Assembly (NCBI RefSeq): GCF_010668395.1
Contig: NZ_WUEY01000004.1
Span: 1 to 64,000, forward strand
Direction of reading: 5' to 3'
From: Martinezella lusitana
GTDB lineage: Bacteria > Pseudomonadota > Alphaproteobacteria > Rhizobiales > Rhizobiaceae
Length of the DNA stretch: 64,000 nt
Below are positions 28,330 to 37,102 of this stretch, in pieces. Numbering within the stretch: position 1 is the first letter of the stretch; every line of letters begins with the position of its first letter. The notes beneath the pieces were generated by a model. That model had not been told where the DNA came from and did no database searches. It saw only the letters and a list, made by a program, of their open reading frames with translations. Position numbers and translations under genes: made by a program.

Positions 28330-29746
28330 CCGGCGCCGCCGCGAGCAGTCTTGCAATCTTCGCCGCCGCCGCGTCCGCCGCCTGCGCCTCCATGCGGGCG
28401 ATGCCGAGCAGCAGCCCCGGCCGCGCAGGACCGAGATACAGCGCCGATATCGGCCGCACGGCGAAACCGTGGGCATTGATGGTTCGTGCAACGGCAAGAT
28501 CGCCGGCCCCGACATCCCGAAACCAGCTTGCCAGCTGCAGCCCGCCGCCACCCCCTCCGACCTCGAGCCAGGCGCCGCAATGGCGATCGAGCGCAGAGAC
28601 GGTTGCCGCCATGCGCTCCGCATAAATACCGTTCATGTGTCTCAGATGCGCGCGGAACCGTCCCTCGCGCATGAAATCGGCAAGCGCTGCCTGGATATGG
28701 ATCGGCACGACAGCGCCTCTAAGCCGTTGCGCAGCCTCGATGGCCGTCACGAGCCGGGAGGGGACGACGGCATAGGCCACACGCAGGCCAGGCGCGAGCG
28801 TCTTTGAGAAAGTGCCTATATAGGCGACCACCTCGCCGCTATCGATGCCCTGCAAGGCGGCGATCGGGCGCGACGCATACTGGAACTCGCTGTCGTAATC
28901 GTCTTCCAGCACGATCGCGCCATTGGCCCGGGCAAACTCGAGCAGGGCGAGACGGCGCGTCAGGCTCATGGTCACGCCCGTCGGATATTGATGCGAAGGC
29001 GTGACATAGATCAGCTTCGGCGCAGGCCCGGCACCGCGCGCAATATCGATGCCCTCGGCATCGCAAGGCACCGGCACGAGTTCGGCTCCGGCCATCCGCA
29101 AGATCGCCTGCGCGCTGGCATAACCCGGTTCCTCCATCCAGACCACGTTACCGCCGGGATCACCGGGATGCAGCAACACGCTCGCAAGCAGTCCGATCGC
29201 GGCACCCGTCGACGGTACGATCACGACCTGTTCGGGACGGGCGACCACGCCGCGCGTCGCCGCTACATGATCGAGGATGGCTTCGCGCAACTCATGAACG
29301 CCGCCGTGATCGCTATAGCCGAGATCATGCACCCGCAGCGAACGAGCCCTGGCCCCGAGGCAGCGCGCCCAGGCGCCATGCGGAAAGGCGGAAACGTCAG
29401 GCACTCCGGGTTCGAACAATCCTCCGGTTTTGAATTCCGTAACGCGTGGCAGGTTTGGCGGCGGCGCTGCGGCCTGCCCGGATAGTGGCGCCGTCGGGAA
29501 AGCCGCGACACGCGTGGCGGCGCCGGTTGCCGATTGCAGATAACCCTCCGCCTTCAGGCGTTCATAGGCATTGACCACGGTCGAGCGCGCAACGCCGAGC
29601 GAAACGGCCATCGTCCGCGTCGACGGTACACGCTGCCCGGCCGGCATCTGCCCGTGAAGGATGCGGTCGCGCATCAGCCGATAGACTTGTCCCTCCAGAT
29701 CGCCTGACGTGCGGTCGAGTGCCGGCCATCGTGCCGCGGATACCAT
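28319..29746 (-). CDS. MocR-type (GntR/aminotransferase) regulator
   Basis: A 475-aa fusion of an N-terminal GntR winged HTH (residues about 14-80, VPSTRTMAVSLGVARSTVVNAYERLK) and a fold-type I PLP domain with the Schiff-base Lys in YIGTFSKTLAPGLRVAY. MocR proteins such as PdxR use PLP as ligand or cofactor. It is divergent from a pyridoxamine-phosphate-oxidase-like gene, which fits control of a vitamin B6/flavin-linked enzyme. Confidence 0.93.
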   Translation of the reverse strand: MVSAARWPALDRTSGDLEGQVYRLMRDRILHGQMPAGQRVPSTRTMAVSLGVARSTVVNAYERLKAEGYLQSATGAATRVAAFPTAPLSGQAAAPPPNLPRVTEFKTGGLFEPGVPDVSAFPHGAWARCLGARARSLRVHDLGYSDHGGVHELREAILDHVAATRGVVARPEQVVIVPSTGAAIGLLASVLLHPGDPGGNVVWMEEPGYASAQAILRMAGAELVPVPCDAEGIDIARGAGPAPKLIYVTPSHQYPTGVTMSLTRRLALLEFARANGAIVLEDDYDSEFQYASRPIAALQGIDSGEVVAYIGTFSKTLAPGLRVAYAVVPSRLVTAIEAAQRLRGAVVPIHIQAALADFMREGRFRAHLRHMNGIYAERMAATVSALDRHCGAWLEVGGGGGGLQLASWFRDVGAGDLAVARTINAHGFAVRPISALYLGPARPGLLLGIARMEAQAADAAAAKIARLLAAAPVSA

Positions 29747-29754
29747 GAAACCTC

Positions 29755-29783
29755 AACTGGTCTGCTAAAAATCAAAAAACTGG
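29755..29783. promoter_or_regulatory. Direct repeat, candidate MocR operator
   Basis: AACTGG occurs at 29755-29760 and 29778-29783, 23 bp apart (about two helical turns), inside the 94-bp divergent region. MocR/PdxR regulators often bind direct repeats, so this is a plausible site for both promoters. Confidence 0.45.
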
Positions 29784-29840
29784 CTATTTATAGCCTACCT
29801 CTTTGCTGGCAGAGATCAACGCTCAATCGATGAGGAAGAC

Positions 29841-30524
29841 ATGGCCGATCACTGCCCGCCAGATACCAAGGATTATCCAGCAACCGAGCGTACCCGCGTG
29901 CGGCGCAGCCCGGAGCGCGGCAGCCACGCCCACGCCGACGTCCATGCCATTATGGATGCCGCGCCGCTCTGTCACGTCGGCTATGTCATCAACGGTGCGC
30001 CCTATGTGACGCCGACCCTGCACTGGCGCGAGGGCGATTACGTCTATTGGCACGGCTCGGCCGCCAGCCGCTTCCTGCGCGCAGCGGAAGACATGCCTGT
30101 CTGCCTGACCTGCAGCATCATGGACGGCTACGTGCTTGCCCGCTCGGCCTTCAATCATTCCGTCAACTATCGCTCGGCCATGGTCTTCGGCACGGCCCGC
30201 CTGGTCGATGATGTCGAGGAAAAGACCGATGCGCTGCGCCGCTTCGTCGATGACCTGTTTCCCGGTCGCTGGGACAGCCTGAGGCCGATGACGAGGCAGG
30301 AGGTGAAGGCAACGTCGGTGTTGCGGATGAAAATCGATGAGGCCAGCGCCAAGATCCGCAACGGCCCGCCCGGCGATAGCGACGAGGCAGATCATCCCGT
30401 CTGGGCCGGCGTCCTGCCCATCGAAAGCCGTCTGGTGCCACCCCAGCCGGCGCCCGGCTTGCCCGACGGGATAGAACTGCCCCAATCGCTTGCAGAGCTG
30501 ATACAATCCGGCCGGCTTCGCTAG
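29841..30524 (+). CDS. Pyridoxamine 5'-phosphate oxidase family flavoprotein
   Basis: A 227-aa split-barrel flavin-binding protein (PDADAHAIMDAA-type start of the barrel, then GDYVYWHGSAASRFLRAAED, LARSAFNHSVNYRSAMVFG). These proteins bind FMN or F420 and include nitroimidazole-reductase-like members. It is divergent from the MocR regulator and probably its target. The true substrate is not evident. Confidence 0.88.
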   Translation: MADHCPPDTKDYPATERTRVRRSPERGSHAHADVHAIMDAAPLCHVGYVINGAPYVTPTLHWREGDYVYWHGSAASRFLRAAEDMPVCLTCSIMDGYVLARSAFNHSVNYRSAMVFGTARLVDDVEEKTDALRRFVDDLFPGRWDSLRPMTRQEVKATSVLRMKIDEASAKIRNGPPGDSDEADHPVWAGVLPIESRLVPPQPAPGLPDGIELPQSLAELIQSGRLR

Positions 30525-30553
30525 ACTGCATTTGATGACCAAAGGACTTTGAC

Positions 30554-31213
30554 ATGGACCTCACGAACTGGAAGGGCGTGGCTCGCCCCGAACGCATTAC
30601 CCTCGACGGCCGCTATGCCAGGATAGAACCGCTCGATCCGGCCCGCCATGGCGAGGATCTTTTCGCATCGGCCCAGGCACCGGGCGCGGAAGACCGCTTC
30701 CGCTACCTCTTTGAGGATGCGCCGGCCGACCGTGCGGCTTTTACTCCCTGGCTCGAGAAAGCGGCGTCCGGCACCGATCCGCTATTCTTCGCGACGATCG
30801 ACAAGCGAACGGGCCGCGCCGAAGGCCGGCAGGCTTTGATGCGGATCGACAATACGCATGGCGTCATCGAGATCGGCAGCATCCTGTGGGGGCCTGCGAT
30901 CGCCCGCAGCCGCGTGACGACCGAAACCCTCTATCTGTTCGCATCCTACGTCTTCGATACGCTCGGCTACCGCCGCTTCGAATGGAAGTGCAACAACCTC
31001 AACGAACCGTCGAAACGGGCGGCCGAACGGTTCGGCTTCGTCTTCGAAGGTATCTTCCGCCAGCATATGGTCGCGAAGGGTAAAAATCGCGACACCGCCT
31101 GGTTCGCCATGATCGACTCCGACTGGCCACGGCTGAAGGCCGGCTACGAGCGCTGGCTGGCCCCGGAGAATTTCGACGAGGCCGGGCATCAGAAAACCAG
31201 GCTGGCATTCTGA
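30554..31213 (+). CDS. GNAT-family N-acetyltransferase
   Basis: A 219-aa RimJ/RimL-type GNAT. It has EIGSILWGPAIARSRVTTETLYLF and the conserved C-terminal FEWKCNNLNEPSKRAAERFGF motif. It follows the flavoprotein gene by 29 bp on the same strand and may be in its operon. Substrate unknown; some family members acetylate ribosomal proteins or small amines. Confidence 0.9.
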   Translation: MDLTNWKGVARPERITLDGRYARIEPLDPARHGEDLFASAQAPGAEDRFRYLFEDAPADRAAFTPWLEKAASGTDPLFFATIDKRTGRAEGRQALMRIDNTHGVIEIGSILWGPAIARSRVTTETLYLFASYVFDTLGYRRFEWKCNNLNEPSKRAAERFGFVFEGIFRQHMVAKGKNRDTAWFAMIDSDWPRLKAGYERWLAPENFDEAGHQKTRLAF

Positions 31214-31242
31214 TAGGCCAAGTCTGTCCCTCCAGCCCTGAC

Positions 31243-31683
31243 CTATAGGAATTTGCGGAAATAGACCACGCGCTCGGTTTCGATAAAGCCGAGCGCGGCA
31301 TGAAAGGCATGGCTGGCAAGATTGTCGACCAGCGCGTCCGAGGCGAACTCCCTGCAGCCGGCAGCCCGCCCCCATGCGGCGACAGACCGGCAAAGCGCCC
31401 GTGCAATCCCCTCACGCCGATTCTCGCTGCGCACATAGATACCTTCGAGGAAGAGAACCGGAGACGTTTCGCAGCCATTGACGTAATCGTGCCGCAATGT
31501 CGCTTCAGCAAAACCGACGACATGACCGGCAGAATCGATCGCCACGAACGCAACACCATTCGGATTGGAGCGAAACTGCGCCAGCTCCGCGCGATGATGT
31601 TCGAACGAACCATCGGGCCAGAGCTCCGTGCGCAAGCGCGCCCAACCCTCCAAATGCCCGTGCCCCGCTTGCTCTATCCGCAT
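31243..31683 (-). CDS. Aminoglycoside 6'-N-acetyltransferase-like GNAT
   Basis: A 146-aa GNAT protein with strong likeness to AAC(6')-I enzymes: a GWARLRTELWPDG start, RHDYVNGCETSPVLFLEGIYV, RREGIARALC for acetyl-CoA binding, GCREFASDA and ALGFIETERVVYFRK at the C-terminus. The start at 31683 has a GGGAGG ribosome site. It is probably an intrinsic chromosomal enzyme whose drug substrate range cannot be read from sequence. Confidence 0.88.
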   Translation of the reverse strand: MRIEQAGHGHLEGWARLRTELWPDGSFEHHRAELAQFRSNPNGVAFVAIDSAGHVVGFAEATLRHDYVNGCETSPVLFLEGIYVRSENRREGIARALCRSVAAWGRAAGCREFASDALVDNLASHAFHAALGFIETERVVYFRKFL

Positions 31684-31816
31684 GACTCGACCTCCCACCT
31701 AACCGGCCGTCGCCGGCGAACGGAAAAATTTCGCTTTCGACTCCACAATCATCGCGCTACATATCGCCCATACTCCCGCGTAAATTTTTCGCTGACCAGA
31801 ATCTGAGGACGATGAA

Positions 31817-32812
31817 ATGAGATTGCAAAGCAGTTCGCGTCTTTACGCTGCTGTTTCCTCCCTGTTGTGGCCCGCCATCCTGTGCGCCGGATTGACCGGC
31901 GCCTATTTCGCCTTCAACTCGGACATGCATCTGCTCTGGTTCAACGTCGTCTATCTTTCGACGGTGGCGGTGATTGCCCTGTTCGAGCGGCTCATGCCCT
32001 ATGAAAAGACCTGGCTGAAGCGCGACAACGAAACCTTCAACGACGTCGCCCACACGCTGCTGAACAAGGGAGGCGTGCAGATTGCCGCCGCGATCGGTAC
32101 GTCCTTTCCCATGGCGGTCGCGACCGTTGCACAGCCGGCGCTGAGCTATCACTCGCATTTCTGGCCGGACCAGTGGCCGATGATATTCCAGGTGGCGCTT
32201 GGCCTCGTCATCGCCGAATTCGGTCTCTACATGGCGCATCGCCTGGCACACGAGCATCTGTCACTATGGCGCTTTCACGCCCTGCATCACAGCGTCGAAC
32301 GCCTCTGGGTCATCAACACAGGCCGTTTCCACGTCATCGACACGCTGTTCAAGATCGCGCTCGGGCAGATTCCGCTTTACTTGCTCGGCGCGCCTTTACC
32401 GGTCTTCCTCTGGATCGGTGCGGTCACGGCTTTCATCGGTCTGCTCACGCATTGTAACATCGACATGCGCACCGGACCGCTCGACCTCATCTTCTCCACG
32501 CCGCGCCTGCATCGCTGGCATCATTCGAAGGTGCTTGCCGAAGGCAATACGAATTATGGGGAAAACCTCGTGATCTGGGACCAGCTTCTCGGGACCTTCT
32601 ACAACCCGCCACGCCCCTCCTCCACGAACATCGGCATCACCGGCAAGGTCGCCAACGGCTTCCTCGCCCAGCTTGCGCAACCCTTCTCCAAGAAGGGCCG
32701 CAAGGAGATCATCGGCAAGAAGCCCAAGGAACTGATCTTAAAGGAAGAACAAGCAGCGAAGGCGGCCGCGGCAAGGCAGCGCGCCAACGCCTCGATCCGC
32801 AAGTCCGGCTAG
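31817..32812 (+). CDS. Fatty-acid hydroxylase superfamily protein, OlsE-like candidate
   Basis: A 331-aa membrane di-iron hydroxylase/sterol desaturase. Three hydrophobic segments are followed by the His clusters HRLAHE, HALHHS, HCNID and HRWHHS that bind two irons. A basic C-terminal tail ends the protein. In R. tropici, OlsE of this superfamily hydroxylates the ornithine head group of ornithine lipids. The size and the nearby OlsC-like gene at 40214 make that attractive, but other sterol or carotenoid hydroxylases share the fold. Confidence 0.85.
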   Translation: MRLQSSSRLYAAVSSLLWPAILCAGLTGAYFAFNSDMHLLWFNVVYLSTVAVIALFERLMPYEKTWLKRDNETFNDVAHTLLNKGGVQIAAAIGTSFPMAVATVAQPALSYHSHFWPDQWPMIFQVALGLVIAEFGLYMAHRLAHEHLSLWRFHALHHSVERLWVINTGRFHVIDTLFKIALGQIPLYLLGAPLPVFLWIGAVTAFIGLLTHCNIDMRTGPLDLIFSTPRLHRWHHSKVLAEGNTNYGENLVIWDQLLGTFYNPPRPSSTNIGITGKVANGFLAQLAQPFSKKGRKEIIGKKPKELILKEEQAAKAAAARQRANASIRKSG

Positions 32813-33031
32813 CAGGCTTTCGATGGAGCACACCTTCGGCATCCGGCAAGTGCTTCGTCGAACATGCCTTGTGGATAGAAACATCCGGAAAAACTTCAGC
32901 CCGACACTATGCAAATTTCCGTTTCAAAGCGGGAAGATATTGTCATGGAACGTGTATTGAAAAAGGCAGCTCAGGGGTCTACCTAGGGTCCCTGAAATCG
33001 AATTAGGCGAAAGATTAGGAAAATCATTGAG

Positions 33032-36000
33032 ATGGAAGGGAGGTTTACAAGAGAATACCTCAAGCAACTTCATAGAATATTTTTCATTTCCCGAGAAATA
33101 GACCGCCTTGAGCGTGAATTCATCAAGCAAGGCATAGCACATTTTCATGTTTCCGGCGCCGGACATGAGTCTACGGCGCTGCTCAACGAATTCCTCCACG
33201 ACGACGACTGGCTGCATCTGCATTATCGCGACAAGGCCCTGATGCTGGCCCGCGGCATGCCCATTCGCGAGTTTTTCTCCAGCCTGCTCGCTACCGCCAA
33301 TTCCCATTCCGCCGGCCGGCAGATGAGCGCGCATCTTTCATCCCGCGCTCTCAACATCACGTCGATCGTCGGCCCTGTCGGCAACAACGCTCTGCACGCC
33401 GTCGGCGTCGGCGCGTCGCTGAAGAACAAGCCCGGCATGCCGATCGCCATCTGTTGCGTTGGCGACGGCACCACGCAGCAGGGCGAATTCCTTGAAGCGG
33501 TCGCCGAGGCCGTGCGCAGCCAATATCCGGTCGTGTTCGTCATTGAGGACAACAGCTTCTCCATCTCGACGCGCACGAGCAGGCAGACGTTTTTCGACCT
33601 CCCCGACGGCCCGGCTTCCTCCTTCTACGGCATCGACATCATTCGCACCGACGGAGACGATCTGGCGGCATCGCGGGATGCTTTCCGCAAGGCCGTCCGC
33701 CACAGCCGAAACAACCGCACGCCAAGCATCGTGCTGCTGAACGTCGAACGTCTCTCCGATCACACCAATGCCGACGATCAGAAGACCTATCGCACGCTGC
33801 TCGAAATCGAGGCGGGCTCCTCGCGCGATCCGCTGCCGAGCTTGCGGGCAATGCTGCATGAGGCGGGTGTCGATGCCGACGCGCTTCAGAAAATCGAACA
33901 GGAACTGATAGCGGAAGTGCAGGCGGAAGCCGCGCTTGCCCGCAAGGAAGATGCCCCCAAGGTCGAGCCGGAAGCAAAGGCTCCCTATCCTGCCTCCTTC
34001 GAAAGCAAGAGGGAATATCGCGGCAACGAGAGCGCATCGACGCTGACGATGCGCGAGGCGCTGAACGTCGTCCTCGACAAGCAGCTCGCCGCCAATTCGG
34101 AAGTCGTTCTCTTCGGGCAAGACATCGAAGATCCGAAGGGCGACGTCTTCGGCGTCACCCGCGGCCTCAGCAACAAATATCCCGGCCGCGTGCGCAACGC
34201 CGCCCTCACCGAATCCACCATCGTCGGCACCGCCGTCGGCCGGGCGCTGGCCGGCCAGCGCCCCGTCGCCTTCCTGCAGTTCGCCGATTTCCTGCCGCTT
34301 GCCTATAACCAGATCGTCTCGGAAATGGGCAGCATGTTCTGGCGGACCAACGGCGCCTGGGAAGCCCCGGTGATCCTGATGGTGAGCTGCGGCGGCTACA
34401 AGCCTGGCCTCGGCCCGTTCCATGCCCAGAGCTTCGAGGGAATGCTGGCCCACACGCCGGGCATAGACGTCGTCATGCCGTCCAGCGCCGGCGATGCCGC
34501 CGGCTTGCTCAACGCCGCTTTCGAGTCGCGCCGCCCCACGGTCTTCCTCTATCCCAAGGCTGTCCTCAACAATTCCGACGGCCGCACCTCCGAGGATCTC
34601 GACAAGCATTTTGTCCATCCCGGCCTGTCGCGCCATGTCGCCCGCGGCCGCGATATCACCCTGGTCAGCTACGGCAACACCGTTTCGCTCTGCGCCAATG
34701 CCGCAAGCGCGTTCGAGGCCCAGGGCTTTTCCGTGGAAGTGATCGATCTTCGCTCGATCTCACCCTGGGATGAGAAGGAAGTGCTGGCAAGCGCAAGGCG
34801 CACCCGCCGCCTGATCGTCGTCCACGAGGACAACCGCACCGTTGGCATGGGTGCGGAAATCATTGCCACCGTTACCGAAAAGACCGATGTGCCCGTCGTC
34901 GTGCGCAGGCTCGCGCGTTCTGACGCCCACATCCCCTTCAATTTCCGCAATCAGCTTGAAACCTTGCCCTCCTATCGCAAGCTGGTCGACCTGATGGCCG
35001 AGGTCCTCGAATGCGAGGTAACCTGGCACGAAGAAGACGACAGCGGTCCGACGGCTGCCATCAAGGCGATCGGTTCCGGTCCGGCCGACGAAAATGTCCT
35101 GGTGACGGATATGCTCGTCAAGCCCGGAGACAAGATCGAAGTCGGTCAGCTCGTCGCCGTCGTCGAGGCGACCAAGGCATCGGTCGAGATCTGCGCCAAT
35201 ATCGGCGGCGTGGTGCAGGAAGTCTTCGCCAAGATCGGCGACCAGATCGCCACGGACAGCCCGCTTCTGACGGTCGACGCCAATCGCGATCTGAGCGAGC
35301 AGAATTTTGCGCTCGCGTCCGAAATCCAGAACAAGTTCGTGCTGCGTCGCCTGAAATCGCATGTCATTCCAACGCTGCGCCGCCATTCCGGCAACTTCTC
35401 CGAAATCGCCATCAACGGCATCGGTTTCGCGACGGGCGCCCGCCGCGTCTCCAATGAAGAGATCATCCACAATTGGCCGAACCGGCGTGCTGAGGAAATC
35501 TTCGCACTGACCGGCATCAAGAGCCGCTTCTGGATCGGCCCCGGCGAAGGCACCTTGAGCCTCGCCACGAAGGCTGCGCGCGATCTGCTGCGGCAGAACC
35601 AGATCTCGATCCACGATATCGATCTGGTGATTGCCGCGACAGGAACGCCTGATATCGCCACGCCGTCGCTCGCAAGCCGCGTCGCGGTTGCCGTCGCCGA
35701 AGACGGCGTGCGGCCTTCGCTTGCAGCCTACGACATGGGCGCGGCATGCTCCGGCTATCTTTACGCGCTCCAGCAGGCCCATGATTTCATCGCGCAGCAA
35801 AACGACGCCAAGGTGCTCATCATCACTTCGGAAGTCCTGTCGCCGCTGCTCGACATGAACGATTTCTCCACCGCGATACTCTTCGGCGACGCCGCAACGG
35901 CCAGCCTCGTGACCAGCCGCGACATGGCGCGCAACCCGCTCTTTACCGCCAGCCGACCCATCGTCAGCGGCCGGCCGGAGCCGGGAGATCTGCTCTACGT

Positions 36001-36355
36001 GCCGCTCCCGGACGATGGCGTCATCGCCATGAACGGCCGCTCGGTCTTCACCGAAGCCGTCCATTCGATGACCCGATCGATCGAAAACGCCTGCGTCGAT
36101 GCCGGTATCGAGCTTGCCAATCTCGATCTGCTTGTGCCGCATCAGGCCAACCAGCGCATCATCGACACCATTGCCAAGCGCAGTGGCCGCCCGGCGCTGA
36201 GCGTCATCGAGACCTATGGCAACACCAGCTCCTCAAGCATTCCGCTTGCCATGCTGCATGTCGCCAACGAACGGTCCGAGCCCCTGAACCTTGGTCTGGT
36301 GGCCTTCGGGGGCGGCATGACCGCCGGTGCGGCGATCGTGCGGACCGTAAAGTAG
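33032..36355 (+). CDS. Four-domain fusion: E1-alpha, E1-beta, lipoyl domain and KAS III
   Basis: A single 1107-aa chain. Residues about 1-300 are a thiamine-diphosphate E1-alpha (GDGTTQQGEF at 144 and downstream Asn). About 335-660 are an E1-beta (FGQDIEDPKGDVFG, LTESTIVGTAVG). About 690-765 form a lipoyl-type domain with the likely modified Lys715 in VEATKAS. About 795-1107 are a FabH-like ketosynthase with the full triad Cys906 (AACSGY), His1037 (VPHQANQ) and Asn1064 (YGNTSS). No E2 acyltransferase core, E3, ACP or malonyl transferase is next to it. A direct path from 2-oxoacid through acyl-lipoate to a ketosynthase thioester is suggested. The first about 60 codons are more AT-rich than the rest. 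Confidence 0.93.
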   Translation: MEGRFTREYLKQLHRIFFISREIDRLEREFIKQGIAHFHVSGAGHESTALLNEFLHDDDWLHLHYRDKALMLARGMPIREFFSSLLATANSHSAGRQMSAHLSSRALNITSIVGPVGNNALHAVGVGASLKNKPGMPIAICCVGDGTTQQGEFLEAVAEAVRSQYPVVFVIEDNSFSISTRTSRQTFFDLPDGPASSFYGIDIIRTDGDDLAASRDAFRKAVRHSRNNRTPSIVLLNVERLSDHTNADDQKTYRTLLEIEAGSSRDPLPSLRAMLHEAGVDADALQKIEQELIAEVQAEAALARKEDAPKVEPEAKAPYPASFESKREYRGNESASTLTMREALNVVLDKQLAANSEVVLFGQDIEDPKGDVFGVTRGLSNKYPGRVRNAALTESTIVGTAVGRALAGQRPVAFLQFADFLPLAYNQIVSEMGSMFWRTNGAWEAPVILMVSCGGYKPGLGPFHAQSFEGMLAHTPGIDVVMPSSAGDAAGLLNAAFESRRPTVFLYPKAVLNNSDGRTSEDLDKHFVHPGLSRHVARGRDITLVSYGNTVSLCANAASAFEAQGFSVEVIDLRSISPWDEKEVLASARRTRRLIVVHEDNRTVGMGAEIIATVTEKTDVPVVVRRLARSDAHIPFNFRNQLETLPSYRKLVDLMAEVLECEVTWHEEDDSGPTAAIKAIGSGPADENVLVTDMLVKPGDKIEVGQLVAVVEATKASVEICANIGGVVQEVFAKIGDQIATDSPLLTVDANRDLSEQNFALASEIQNKFVLRRLKSHVIPTLRRHSGNFSEIAINGIGFATGARRVSNEEIIHNWPNRRAEEIFALTGIKSRFWIGPGEGTLSLATKAARDLLRQNQISIHDIDLVIAATGTPDIATPSLASRVAVAVAEDGVRPSLAAYDMGAACSGYLYALQQAHDFIAQQNDAKVLIITSEVLSPLLDMNDFSTAILFGDAATASLVTSRDMARNPLFTASRPIVSGRPEPGDLLYVPLPDDGVIAMNGRSVFTEAVHSMTRSIENACVDAGIELANLDLLVPHQANQRIIDTIAKRSGRPALSVIETYGNTSSSSIPLAMLHVANERSEPLNLGLVAFGGGMTAGAAIVRTVK

Positions 36356-36583
36356 CCGCACGCGCGATTTAGACGCGGCTTCAATCCATGATGAGTGATC
36401 CAGCGCGGCCGACAGGCCGCGTTGCTTGCGTGGCTATGGTTTTTTCTGGACCCGCTCACTACATATGCGCGAAGATTTTCCCGACTTGCCGCCTATGGGA
36501 AGCGTGAAGCATCAAGTTTTTGCAACCTATGCGGCCCATCGTTCATTACAATTCATTCATGTTTGATGCCGTGATCCCTTGAA

Positions 36584-36602
36584 AAGCACCTGAGCGGTGC
36601 TT
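36584..36602. repeat. Small hairpin before the TnpB-like region
   Basis: AAGCACC and GGTGCTT form a 7-bp stem around TGAGC, 12 bp before the ATG at 36614. IS200/IS605 elements carry short subterminal hairpins, so this could be a leftover end, or simply an mRNA structure. Confidence 0.4.
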
Positions 36603-36613
36603 TACTTGTATGC

Positions 36614-37102
36614 ATGGCTAAGGCACACGCACCAACGCACCGCTCTCGTCTGCGATACGATCTCGCTCCCAGTGATGCAGCGCGCCAGGCGCTGGACGAT
36701 ACCTTTGCCGCATACGGGCGGATGATGAAGCTGCTGGCAGAGATCGTTCCGGACAAAGCCGGCGCGAACCTCGTCACGCTTCACGATCTTGCCTATGAGA
36801 CCATCCGCGAACGCACAGCTTTGCCCGCGCGCCTCGTGACGCTCGGCCTGCGTGATTTTGCGGCCAATCGCGGCGAGCCTGCCGATCTGAGCCGGCTGCC
36901 GCTGGATGAAAAGCTCTTTGCCATCAAGGGTCCGTCAGACCTGACAATCTCGACGGTGCACGGCCGGGTTGCCGTGCCCTTCGACGTGGCCGGCTATTTC
37001 AAGGGCTGGGACAGCAATATCCCCGCCTACCTGATCGCCGATGGCGGCCACTATGCGATTCACATCGGGGTAACACCAAACTCCCCCCGAACGGAGGATA
37101 AC
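36614..37102 (+). other. TnpB-like N-terminal segment in frame with pspA
   Basis: About 163 codons run open and in frame into the pspA-like gene. The protein resembles the N-terminal wedge/REC part of IS605-type TnpB: an early RLRYDLAPSDAARQALDDTFAAYGR helix, LPARLVTLGLRDFAAN, then a beta segment LTISTVHGRVAVPFDVAGY and AYLIADGGHYAIHIGV. There is no RuvC-like nuclease domain after it. It may be a relic captured upstream of pspA, a domesticated domain, or an unrelated fold with similar spacing. There is no good ribosome site at the ATG, so translation is uncertain. Confidence 0.5.

Noticed and set aside
36614..37102. Intact IS605 transposon with a TnpB guide nuclease
   Set aside because: There is no RuvC domain, no TnpA and no clear left and right ends; only an N-terminal-like segment is seen.
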